Shown here in pieces: positions 34,952 to 47,400 of a stretch of DNA of 64,000 bases. The DNA comes from Chamaea fasciata (taxonomy: Eukaryota; Chordata; Aves; Passeriformes; Sylviidae): positions 91,404,646 to 91,468,645 of the forward strand of contig JARCOQ010000003.1 in assembly GCA_029207755.1 (NCBI GenBank). The letters are read 5' to 3'. The position numbers and the translations under genes are program-made. The notes under the pieces were generated by a model, which ran no database searches, was not told where the DNA came from, and saw only the letters and a list, made by a program, of their open reading frames with translations. The stretch's first letter is position 1, and each line of letters starts with the position of its first letter.

Positions 34952-37900
34952 TGGCTGTAGCTTGGTTGACCTTCAGCTTCTGTTGCTCTTGGGAGCAGCA
35001 GAGGACTTGACCAGGTAAGGATAGACAGAGAGGATCTCTGGCTTCCTGCAAGGATATGAGCGTGGCCACAGCTGCACTACTTGCCTGCTGGTCACCATGG
35101 GGCTGGATAGCAATGACTGTGTAGTACTGAAAGACATTTCATGCTCTGCAAACCCTCTAGGCAAAATCTGTTTCCTTAAATGCTGTGTTAAATGAGAAGT
35201 TTTGATATGGTATGAAATACCCCCTGGAAGGATAATTATGGGAGTCCCATGAAAAAAAGAGGTCACAGAACACTTATTCCTTGGTCTTTTCCATGGATTT
35301 TTAAGCATTTCAGAAGAACAAAGTGTTAAGAAGAGATTTCAAACAGACCAGTGAGATAGCTTTTTGTATATTTATGAGGAGAAAAAGGCACAAGGTGGGG
35401 AAAATAGGAAGGCTCTACAATCCCAGAGTATTAGTATTTGATGTTAATATTCATCCTATTATGCAGGAATGCAAAATTAGACTTAAATTCTTAGTTAAGA
35501 ATGCTCTGAGGCTTCTACAAAGACAGCGAATTTAAAATCATTAAGATAAAGATGATACATGGCTGCAACACATTTTAATGATTATTTATTAAAACAGCAG
35601 TACAGGTCCAAGAGTAATTGAACTGAATATAATTTCAGAAAACATCAGTTAAGCCACCCATAATGCATATGGATACAATAATTAATTTGGCTGCTGTATA
35701 CCTTGCTTGCATTCCTCCTGTCAGTGAGCTGGCTAAAATGATATGCTACAATATTCAGTTCCTCCTCATGCGATCTTTGCTGTGAAACCGATGGTAATTA
35801 TAATGAAAAAAGGCTTCTGAACCTTTTTCATATGGATTCAGTAGAGGTACAAACATCACTCTCACTTCATGTTTTTCTTTTTTACCATAGCATTCCAGTT
35901 CCATCTATTACATAGAAAAGTGTGCAAAGCCAAAAGAAATAGCACTAGGTGTTTGCAGATGCTGAGGAGTTGGAAGTACTTTCCTTTTTTGAAAGTGTCT
36001 GGAGGGGACTTGGATGTCAATGAGTTTTTGCTTAAGGAAATTTGAGTCCACCTCTCTTCCAGAAGAAAAGTGGTCAAGTCTTTAAATCATAGTTTGTACC
36101 TGTATCTGGGAATAGAATTCTCTCCTATTGGTGGTGCTGTAGATTAAGTCTGAGGAGCCAGAATACCATTTTCCAGGTGTTCTGCAGTGAGTTGCTCTCA
36201 GTCTATCCCATTGAAGAAAATTCACCTTGTGTAGTACACTAAAATATTTATTGCGAATAATTTTATGACCTGGTTAGGACACTGAAAAAAAAAAAAAAAG
36301 ACCTACTTTCTGCTGGGTTCATATGAACAATGAATGTCCTTGCATAATTAATATTAATTTACCACCCTCACTTAAGAAGTGAGTGGTCCTAAATCTCACC
36401 CCTAGTTCAGTGCACGTTTAATCAGAAATGCAAAGTGAAATTGCCCTGGTAAACAAGAATTAAAGCTCCTTCTCTTTGAACCAGTGGTTTGGACTATCTT
36501 TTCAAAGGGGTCTACCAATTAAGAAGGGTCAAAGGTGCAAATCAAACCAAGATGTCTGACTTTTGGTGGGCTCTATTTTCTTCAGCATTAAGAGATTATT
36601 TGCAGTCGGATTTTGTCTTTAGATCAGAAGTGCATTTTTCAAGTGACTCTCCCAAGTAAGCACTAGTTCCTATTTTGGTTCACACTAAAATACAAAGCCT
36701 GTGATGCAACTGCGCACAGCGAGTCAGTTCAGAGGGTCAGAACTACATTAGTCTGAAGTAGCAACTCCTGAAAGTCATGTAGATAAATGCAAAGCCCTAA
36801 TTGCTTTTTCTCTCTACGAATTTTGAGTGACTGGACTGCACTTCTTCCTAATGCAGACAATAACCTTCACCTTTGCTGTAAGAGTGTTTTTCTTTTTCAG
36901 TGACTTCAGCCTACATATGATCATTTAGAAGAGACCAAACCCACAATTTCTGAAATTTCCACTGGTTGTAAGAATGAAAAGAATGGATTAATTTAAATTA
37001 TGTCATGCTTTTGCTACATAAAAAGTTCCCATGTATATTTGTAGCCCCCGTTGAATTGAAGTTCTATGCACAAACATTTGCAACTGAACTATATTTTAGG
37101 AATAAAAATCAAGAAACTATCAGGATTGACATTAATTTTCAGTATAAAAGAGGATAATGTGCAGGACCAACCAGCTTTTTATGGTAAGGGGATAAGAAAG
37201 CTGACAATACAGGGTTTAAACTTTTTTAAGGAAAACAAAGTCTTTTCTTAACAAATTCCTAGATATTATCTTGTGGAGTATGCTTAATGATCATGAGCTG
37301 TTGACTAACCATAGACTGCCATATATGTGGTTCAGAATTATTTGTGTAATGCAATTTCTCAGAAAATTCTCTTCTAATGTGGAAGCATTTTCTGTCTTGA
37401 TTATTTATCATAAACACTAGCTGCTGGGTTTTCTATTAGTGATATTCCAATACATGATATTATTTTTATTAACTGTACCACCACTGCTATATTTTGGGGT
37501 TCAAGCCATTGACTAAAGCCATCCCCAAAAAGATATGAAACTAAGCAAGTGAAGAATGAATGATTTACATCAGCTACAAATGCACTGTTCACCCAAATGC
37601 TGCAAGCAATTAATTTCAAAAGCTATTCTAATGAAGTGTATTCATGCTTCTAAAATGCACTAGTGTGGAACCTGCCAACTTCTTTCCAGAACAATCTTTG
37701 ATATGAGACAACATTCAACATGCAGAGGCTTTGAACAAGCAAGTTCAGAAAAGCACTGGGAGTATTAGAAGTAATTTGAGATATGAGTACACAGATATGT
37801 CTTTATGGAAAATTCATGCAAATTATTTCTGGATTCCTTGACTTCATTTTTTTCCCTCTAAGATATTAACTATTTTAATATAGCATTCTTGCTGAATTAC

Positions 37901-39233
37901 AAACAGGACTCATTTTTGCTGATTATTTATTTCTTTGGCTCCTACTTGTAGCACAGCTGAGCTTTATTTTAGGCAATCTTTTTTACTTCTTCAAATCTCA
38001 CACACAGTGCACTCTTCTGCATGATCTGAATAGATTTAATTGTACTTTATTTGGGCTGGTATTGAGTAAATATAAATTTAAATGAGAAAAGAGGAAGGAC
38101 TAGAGTAAAAGATTTGCCAAATTGCACCCTAAAGGATAACCATATACTTGGTTAACAGAATGTATTTTCAATTTTCACTTTCATCCATTCATTCTTGTGA
38201 AACTGTTCGATATTCCCTGAAGCTTCCTTCTTGCCAAATAGTGTACTCTCACAGACTGATACATTAGCCAGTTGATTGTGCTTACACAGATTGCATTTTG
38301 AATGCACATAAAAGAAATACATTTTTAGTTGCTTATTCATAAGGTTGAATATTGTGATCGGTGTTCACAATATAAGAATATCTCCTGATAGCATAAAATA
38401 CTTCTTTATGCTGCTGCATTTAAGTTCTTTGTAATCTTTACAGATAAACATCACACCTAACAAAGTTCAGGAGTTACTAAAATCCTTTCTACTGATCCCA
38501 ACAACTGTTTCTGTGTTATCATATTGAAGGAGCTCTATGGGTTTTTATGTGAATTAAGTGACAATGTTGTTATAGAGAGCAATGATCCAGTTCTCAGTGG
38601 GCAGTGAAAGGGAAGTCATGGGCCACTGTAACCAGGGAACCAGATTACAGCCCCTTAAAATTATTTATAGAAAAGAAAGACTGGGAAACAAACATTTAAG
38701 AGATTCAATACCTTGTAAAATCTAAGATGTGCATATTAAAAAAAAAAGCACTTACAATTTTGGGATATATGCATGTAACTATGACATTATCTAACTTGTC
38801 CTCTGTGAGTGAAACTCATCTCTTATCTTCTCATTGATTTTGTAGTTATGTGTTTTTCACAAATGCCTCTATATTTTCCCCTTATTAATTCATGAACTTG
38901 TAAATCCTTTTATTCATGTGTGCTAGGATGACAGTGTGTTTACAACTCTTTTGTTAGAAAAGAGCAGGCAGAGAACACAAAATACTTGCCAGATTTCTGT
39001 GTTGATGCACCTGAAAGCAGAATTCTCCTACTAGAAGCATCCATGTTGTTTCATGAAGAGATGAAACATCTCCAGGAGGTTATTTTGTGTTTCTGTTAGC
39101 AGTTAAAGTTGTTGGTTCTGCGAGCATTTTTAATATCAGTTTCAGATAAATAAATATACCTAAATTTAACTGCCCTCAGTATCCATTTGTGTGATGGTAA
39201 AAAAAAGTTCAATGGAAAAAAAACAAGATCTAC

Positions 39234-39261
<28 letters not shown>
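39234..39261 (+). repeat. Poly(A) tract, 28 A
   Basis: An uninterrupted run of 28 A, preceded by two shorter A runs at 39200-39206 and 39215-39223. No retroposon body was recognised upstream on the plus strand. Its length means assembly or sequencing length errors are possible. Confidence 0.95.
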
Positions 39262-39267
<6 letters not shown>

Positions 39268-40439
39268 TGGCCAAACAACAAAACTGTGACAGAAAAATAA
39301 CAGTGCCCCCCAACCTCATTTTGTGTGAAGTCTTACAATAGTTCAGAAAAGTTATTGTAGTGCATTTCAAAACATCATCATAAGATTGATAGAAGGTTAT
39401 AAGATGGCAATGAAAATAAACAAGATCCAAAGAGTTCATCATCAGGGAATAGGGATGTACTACCTGATGTTGGCCACAAAGGAAAAGTACATCAAGGATA
39501 GAAGGAAGTTTAGACAGAGAAGGCTGTTAAAGATTATATCATTCTGGCTTCCCTGAAGAGCTCTCTAGAGAATCTCAGTAGATTTACTGGGTTCAGTAAC
39601 ATGGCTTCTTGGTGGCTGATAGGGAAAAATTATTGTCAAAGAGATTCTGGTTTTATTGTGTGAGAATGTTTGCAGCTAGCTGGACACTTGGTGTTTTCCC
39701 TCCAGAGTTTTCATTGTGAGTGAAAAATCACATCTAAAAAAGTTATGGATGCCTTTGAAAATCATTCCTTGTCTCTATGACTGCCCTCTGTATGGATTTT
39801 ACCTTTCACAAAAGCTTTGGGAGTGATATGTGGCCACAGCAGTGCATCAGGCACAAACAAGTTTTCCTACAGTTCAGGTGTTTTAAAGGGCTCTTACTAT
39901 GTTATAGCCCACTGTCTGCAGCCAGAATCTGGAATAATTTTAGGCACTTTAGCTGACATCCTTAAAATTAATAGGAATTTTCTCTAATTCTCATCTTTGA
40001 ACCATGCTGTCAAAACATATTTTAAAAGTTGTCAGAGCCTCAGGGACACACAGTTTCTGAAAGAAGTGGCATTAGTAATAAAGCAACAGAGAAAACATTT
40101 GAGAGTGTAGGGAACGGATTAAAACAGATTCTCTGGTTTAGATCTCAGTAGGCACAATGCAGTACATTTTATGACTGAAGATAATTATAGGATATTTGTG
40201 TGATTAAGTTTGCAATTTTCATATAAAATCAAAAAGAAATATCTTGTATTGTTTCTTCTTCAGGCTGACTTTCCTTTGAAGTTGTGTTTTCTTTAGCATT
40301 AGCAGAACAGACATTGAATGAAAAAGGCTTGTCCTAAGTTGCATTTCTGCAAAACATTTAGTTTCCAAATATAATATTTATTTTAAATAAAAGTTTTAAA
40401 TATCAAACATGGTGTTATATCATGTCATATGGTGTAAAA

Positions 40440-41465
40440 CCTTATCTAAACATTTGCAAAGGAGCTGCAGATGGAGCAGCTCAGACATCACTGTGCCCCA
40501 GCTCCCTACCCCAGGGAGTCATCAGCCCATCACGGCCCTGTCTCTGCAAGCTCAGAGGAGCACAGGACAAGTGGGAACACAAACTAAGAGCTGTCTCAGG
40601 AAAGACTCAGCCACAGTGTCCAGGTGTGACCCTCATCATAATAGGCCAAGAGCAGCAACTCCATATCCCCTTCCAGACCATGGACATGCTGCCTAGAGCT
40701 GTTGAACGTGGATGCTGGGGTAGAACTTTTTGGGATTGCATAAGACTTACCATGGGATGTTAAGGGAAGAAACCAGAGGTGGAGAAAGGGGACGGATTCA
40801 GATGATTTGGGGAGGAACAACTGTGAGAAAATAAAGGGACAAACAGAGCTGGAAGTGTGTAATTAGCAGCTTGTCTGGCCATGGCCCCACAAGGATTGTA
40901 AGGGCCAGTGGGCGGATGGTATCAGGCTGGGCCAAGGATGGATCGTTGTGCCAGCAGCTGGGCTGGACTCTGTTCCTGGGTGCAGTCACCAGAGAGCCCC
41001 CAGTGAGTGATACCCAATGCCCAGGTGGGACCAGGGCCAGAGCCTGTCTGGCTGCAGTGCAGCACTGGGAGCCAGTGCAGGTGTGCAAGTGAGTGTGTGA
41101 ATGTGTGAGTGCTGCTGGGGTTTTCTGGGGAGACAGTGTCAGTCAGCTCTGTACATGCTTTTATGTGTGTGTGTGCAGCACCAGCAAGCAGAGTGAGGCT
41201 GTTGTTCCACTGATTCACATGACCAGGAACCAGCAACTGGGGAGGCTGGGATCCAGGAGCAGTTACTGCGCAGATTGGGTGTCTGAGCCCAGCTGTGAGT
41301 AGGAGCCACACTGCACCTGTGTGAAGGTGTGTACTCACCTGTGAGCATGTGTATTGCCACCTATGAACCTCCATCCTGCTCAGACAGAGAGGGGAAATAG
41401 GATGATGCTGTTGGTGCTGCCTGTTTCTGTGCAAGTGCTGTGTGTCTGCTGGGATTAATCAATGT
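40440..41465. other. GC-rich block of unknown origin, probably a transposon remnant
   Basis: The composition changes abruptly from AT-rich flanks to a CAG/CTG- and GTG-rich block of about 1 kb and back. It contains GTGTGTGTGTG (about 41164-41175) and repeated motifs of the type GTGTGTGAATGTGTGAG. No CpG-island density is evident, so a promoter is not strongly suggested. I could not place it in CR1 or in the LTR families seen in this window. The 170-codon minus-strand frame at 40922-41434 is rich in His, Ser, Thr and Pro and looks like a composition artefact. Candidates are an unrecognised LTR, a CR1 5' region or an exon-rich non-coding locus. Confidence 0.45.
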
Positions 41466-44400
41466 GGGCAAGTATATATGCATGATTTCCCGTTTTGGAC
41501 GATCAGGCAATGGTTATCTCCACAAGGTAACACCAATGCTTGGCAAGATAAACCAGAAGGGCTTTTGCATCTCCAGCTATTGAGTATTTAGGAATAAATT
41601 TTGAAGTTATCAGAAAGATGTCTGCTGTACTTCTTCCAGGACATGTGACTAACCCCAGAGATATTTTTTGTCAGAAAGCCCCAATGGTGCAACTTAGCTG
41701 ACTGAATAAATGCAAAGCTGAATAAAGCTAGGCTGGATTGCAAAGTATGCAACTGCAACTATGGGATCTTCCACCTGAACTAACAGATATGTTTAGAACA
41801 GACAGGGCCATAAACAGTTAAATCACTAGTGGCAGGAGTCCCTTAGAAACCCAGATGCCAAACCACTGTTTAATTTCATTTGGGGTCCTTGAGATTCAAT
41901 GCATATTATACTTTGTTTTGATTTATTTCTTAATTTTCCAGTGTTTGCTTTTAGTCTTGGGTAGTTTAAGAAAACCTCAAATTAAAATTCATAACAAAAA
42001 CTGTCTATGACTTAGCATGCTGAAATCTTTCTGATGGAGACTGCCTTGACTTTAAACAAAGTACTCTTTTCAAATTCCAGTTATTCAGGCTAAATGGTCT
42101 TTGAGAGCTGATTAAAATATGTAAGTACTATAATTTTTACTGTTCACTATTGTGATGAGTGGTATTAATGGAATTTTTTTCCTTTCTTAGTAAATTTTCA
42201 TGGCAGTTTTGCAAAGCAGATGTAAATTAAAAGCCTAATTAAATCACAGCAGCAAATGCCTTCTATTCTTTTAAGTAAAATAATAATTATAAATTTTAAA
42301 ATAATAATGAAATATAATAGTATGTAATATCAATAAATATGTAATAAACAATAATTTAATAATGTAATACAATATAATAATAAAAACTTATAAATATTTT
42401 TATTAGAAATTAAAAAACCTTGTCATACAACAGCATAACCTTTTACTTACTTATCATTGGCTAACTATAGTGATAATTATCTTAATTTGTAAAATTTACA
42501 CTATCTAAACAGATGCTTTAAGGCATATCAAATCACATGCCTAATGAGTCCATCTTTGATGATCTGATAATACATACTTCCTGTCCTTTAGGGAAATATA
42601 TGCTAATACGTATTTATTATATTTTATGATTAAAGTAAATAGAATCTATTTTCATTACAAACACACCAAGTCTGATGTGTTACTTGAAACACCAGAACAA
42701 AACAAAGTTGGAGACACTGTGGTGCAATGATTTTTGGTAGAGAGAGACTGCCAGTCTCAAATCACAGACATCTGCAGATAAACAAGGCAGCAGAAAACCT
42801 GGTGATTGACATTGCTTTCCTTCCCTCTTTGGATTTTTCATAATTTCCTAGTTGCTAGGCTTGGATGTGAAGAACGCAAGTGGCTCAGAAAGCAGCTGTT
42901 ATATGTGGGCCTCCAAGGAGCCATAATGGAGTACAAGGGAAAGAACAAACTAACAATAAGGTGCCGTGAAACCCAGAGGCTGGACACACAGAGGGACTAC
43001 TCCTCTGAAGCAAAACTGTTATTGCCTCAGGCTCGAAGCAAAACAGAGCCATTGAAGTTAGTTGGCATGACAGGCTGCAACTGTAATTTATATTAAAAAC
43101 ACATATTAACAGAAATTACACCTTTGTCTTTATTTACTGCATTAACATATAACCTCATTTATGAAATTCTGACGTATTTTGATTAATTTTTTCAATCATG
43201 ATGAATAAAGAAGAGTGTTTTTGTTAAGATGCAGGGGATTTCTCCTTCCTGTTCTGTTAAGTAGAGGCCACTAGAGAAGCACTTCATACTTCAGTGAAAG
43301 AAATAAAAATATAGCTATAGATGTATGTAAATGTATCCCTGCATTTTCTTTTCTGCAAGCATGCACATATGCAAATCCTTCAAATCTTATACCAGGGCTT
43401 GGGTCCATCCAGAATCCAGGCACAGCCCCCATGTCTCCTGTCCCAGCTCTACCTCAGGTCTTCACAGACTCTGCTTTCCTCCTCATTGGCTCATGAGTTT
43501 GAGAATTAAAACCACTGTGGTGATCAGGTGCAAGAATAAGACAAACAAGAGCAGTGAACAGCTTATATGCACACAAATGGACTCTTACTTTTCTAAGAGA
43601 GTAAGACTTTTTGTAAATGACTTTGTAGAAGCCTTTGTCTTTTCCCACTAATTTCCTGCATTTGTTTCTCCCTGATCTACTGTAACCCTCCCCTTTCCCT
43701 TCTGTTTCCTTTTACAGTGCGTAATAAGCTTTGCACATTCTCACAGTTGTTTTGAAATATCCCAGGACAAGTTTTACAAACAACAAAATCCTCCTCCAGT
43801 ATCGTGCAGTAGATTTGTTCTTTCCCATCAGAGCCTGTTTCCTTCTCTTGAGGTATAAAGTTCTAGGTGACAGTCACTTGTGTGCTCGGTTTCTTCAGTG
43901 GCCTGTCAGCCAGAAACACAAAGCTTAGATCTTTGCCACTGCCTCCATTATCTGTTGCTTATTACAACTTGTGTGTATGTGTGTTTGAGTAGTTTATTTT
44001 CCTGTTTCTTGTTTGCCTTTTACACTTTTACAGTCTCAGTGAAAAGCAATATGGGGCAAGACAGTTAAGGATGACCCTTCTAAACCATCCCTGTTTTCCA
44101 TTGTGTGACTATTCACTACTCTGACATTCCTGTACGTTGAGACATGACTGAAGCTGGGATCTTCTTTCCCCTTTTTAGCTAGGACATTATTATGGTTGCA
44201 GACATTAGAAATTATCAGAGAACCTTGAGCTGGCAGCAGCGTCTATTACCTCAGTGAAGTATTTGAGATCCATGCTTGACTGCCCATGGAAAATATCAGT
44301 CCTTCTGGTAAACACATATCTTCTATTCTACTGCCAACATTCAGTATGTTTGATGGCAGTCAGTTCTTTCCTACTAAAGACTCCATAAATAGGTGTCAGG

Positions 44401-47400
44401 AATAAGTTGCAGAACAAAATAGTTCCCAACTTGCATTGCAAGTATTTGGTAGCACTACCAGCATCTGTATAAAAGCCCTCTCTATAGTCCTATGTGCCAT
44501 CCCATGTTGCCCATTCCCAGTTTTACAGGATTATCTTCTGATACCTGACAAGTAAATATGGTTTTAGCCAAAATCCCAGCCCCAGGTGAATGCAATGTCT
44601 TGCCTGAGAAAATGCAGCTACTGCTCTGTCCCCTGACATGATTCCAGCCAAACCTCTATTGGAGAACTAAATGGGATTGACTTTAGCAAAATCCACATCT
44701 ATACTTATATAACTCTGTTGTCTGTTTACTGACTGCTTATTTTTTCTTTTCTATGGAAATGGAGGAGCTAAGAAAAGGATTTTGATTTTTCTGTGAAGAG
44801 TTGTGATGATTTATTTAAATATATAATTAGAAATAGTAACCACTAGGAAGTATTTTTAGGACAAAGTAAATGCCAAAGTTGTAAATGCATATATTAATAT
44901 TGTAAAAAACCTCATGTTATATATCTACAAGAGCACATTATCATTGCTGTCCCAACATTATCTGTTTTCTTATCATACAGTATTTACTTATTTACTATCC
45001 TTAGCTAAATAATTCCCCTGACTGAGAAGAATGATGACATTTGTTTTTACAAAGACACATACAAGAATGCACACAACACCTCAGGATAGTGCACATGACT
45101 GAGGAATAAGAAACACTAATACACTGACTTTACAAAAAAAGTATTTTGCACAAAATATGTATAGTGACATGGAAACAGAGGACAATAGAAATAAGGAAAG
45201 GTAATGATTTAAAGATAAATAAAGAATCTGAAAGACCACACAAAGAGTACGACTCTCCTATATGGAAATGGTTTGTGGTGAAGGTTTCTTTTTTTAGGAA
45301 GTGATTGAGTTTAGTGGAAAAAAAGAGATTATTAGAAGACCAAGACCAAATGTTTGGTAATTGGATAAATTTGTCTTTTTTTTTTATTAAAAAAAAGTCA
45401 TTTAAAACCTTCTTACTTCTACAGATCACTAAATTGTCAATTATGCTGACTATATCCTGCTTCTCAACTCAAGAACTAGTGACAGCCTATGCTCATGACA
45501 TTCTCTTGGGGGACAATTTAAATTCTTCATAAGAATAGGATCAGATGATTTAATTTTGGGCATCTCTGACAAATCTTAACCCTGTAATCTTTAGGGTTAG
45601 TGCTCTCTCATTCTCTTCCCCTACTTCCTCATTCCCAGTACTTTTGTCAAGTAAAAGTTCAATAACCCCACAACGTCTGTCTACATATCAAGATATTCTT
45701 GATGTGGAATGGTACTAGAAGGAATATTTCTCTGTAATTCTTCCTCTGCAATCCATGCTTGCGAAGGCAGGAAAAGGACACCTAGTCAGGGAGAGACTGC
45801 ACGGAGCCCTTTTCCTGCCTAAGTTTCATTACATAATTTCCCTTTTCACCCCTACATCTAGAGAGAAAAATGATTGTTTGTCTGATTTCCAGTTATCAGT
45901 TTCTTATCTATTTGTCTGCTGGTTTACATTTTGCTTGGGAGCAAGTGATGAATATATCACCAGATATGTGTTTTACATACTACTGCAAAAAGGTCATAAA
46001 AGCCTGAAGCTAGCATGAACTAAATAGAAAGAGGATCATTATTCATAATTTCAAGGCTTTTTTCTTTCCAGGAAATTGTCTGGTATTTTTTATTTCCTAG
46101 CTTCTTACAAGGTTGTAGCTCAAAGTATCTTCCTAGAGGTTTCTGAGCATCTTTCTCCTGATGTCTGGTTTGCACATGCCTGCAGCTTTCTTAAAAAAAC
46201 AGACATTGTCATTTAAATTCAGTTCATTTCCCATCTAGACCTGATGAAACTCCTCTTCCTGAACTAGGTGTATGAAAGATAAGGAAGCTCTTTCACAGCT
46301 CAGGAAGTGCATCAAAACACCTCTATTATTTCAGCTTTTTGTTCCATAAAGAACTTTTACATTTTTTATTTAATATTTGCTGTGAATTAAGGTTAGTGTA
46401 TATTCTACTATCCTAGCTAACTATGAAAATCACCATTCTGTGAAAATGGTGAGCAGAACTGGGACAGCAACAGTTGTAAAAATTCAAATGCCCTCTCCCA
46501 TGTCAGCTTGCATAAACATCTGTATCTTACTGCAGTCTAACAGAATGGTTTTTGCTTACACAAATTTATTAGATTATTGAGACCATCAGTTTATTTTTTT
46601 CTATTTAAGAAAAAAAAATCTTAAGGTCAAAGAGAGAATGTCTGGGTTTTTTTTTTCTCACTCTGTAAGACAAAGTACATGTGAGCATCGTCTGCCAGAC
46701 TTTAGACTCCTTCACTCTTTTCAAGTACGTACTGTGTCAGCCATTCACTTACTCTCTGCAGGTTGTGTGTGAGCTACCTTGATGACTCTCTACAGTCTCC
46801 CTTTCAGATCCCCAGTCACTTATATTGATTTCCTTACTGTGTAGTGTATTCCTACCATCACTGAATTCATGGAGCATTGCTTAACTATTCTTTTTCCTCC
46901 TTTTCTCATCACTGATCTTTCAAAACTGGTGGTGCAAGTGTTTAAACTTTTTTCACTAAAAGGTAGTTTCTTTCTTTTCACAGTGCATATATTGATTTTT
47001 TTTTCCCCATGCTGCCTTTATGGTCTATTTACCATAAAATAAAAATAACTTAAAAGTGGAAATAGGCTCATACTTAGAGAAATTAAAAGGAAGCTGAAAT
47101 AATAATACTTCTCAAAGTTCATACAAATGGCAAGCTCCATAGCCTCTGTGTCAAGAACCAGGACATAATAAAATTGAATTAATCTGCTTTTAAACCAAGT
47201 GTTTGGTCAAGCAATTCAAAGGTATGTGAACTGGGTTGGGTCCAGAATTTAACAGAATGTGAAATATTTTGTGAACAGCACATTTCTGTGGCTTTATTTC
47301 TTTTCTTAGTGAAAGTGCAGCATGGCACTTCTTCCCAGCTTGCCTTAGGTATTTCCTACTGAATAGAAGAGGATAAGAACAGACAAGAGAAGATGGCAGA

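Larger units (their letters stand above)
32156..40439. other. No gene recognised; longest stretch without a classified transposon
   Basis: About 8.3 kb of AT-rich DNA with only simple repeats. A frame at 34723-35010 appears to encode a membrane helix, but that helix is the translation of a hexanucleotide repeat. A possible last exon (acceptor at 34023, stop at 34089, AATAAA at 34284) is discussed in the findings. A-runs occur at 33332-33341, 33559-33569 and 36286-36299. Confidence 0.5.

Noticed and set aside
34723..35010. 95-codon frame with an apparent transmembrane helix (LLILILILILAV)
   Set aside because: The helix is the translation of the (TTATCC)4 microsatellite.
40922..41434. 170-codon minus-strand frame
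   Set aside because: It lies wholly in the GC-rich block, where stops are rare. The residues are mainly His, Ser, Thr, Pro and Gln without any recognisable domain, and other frames overlap it.
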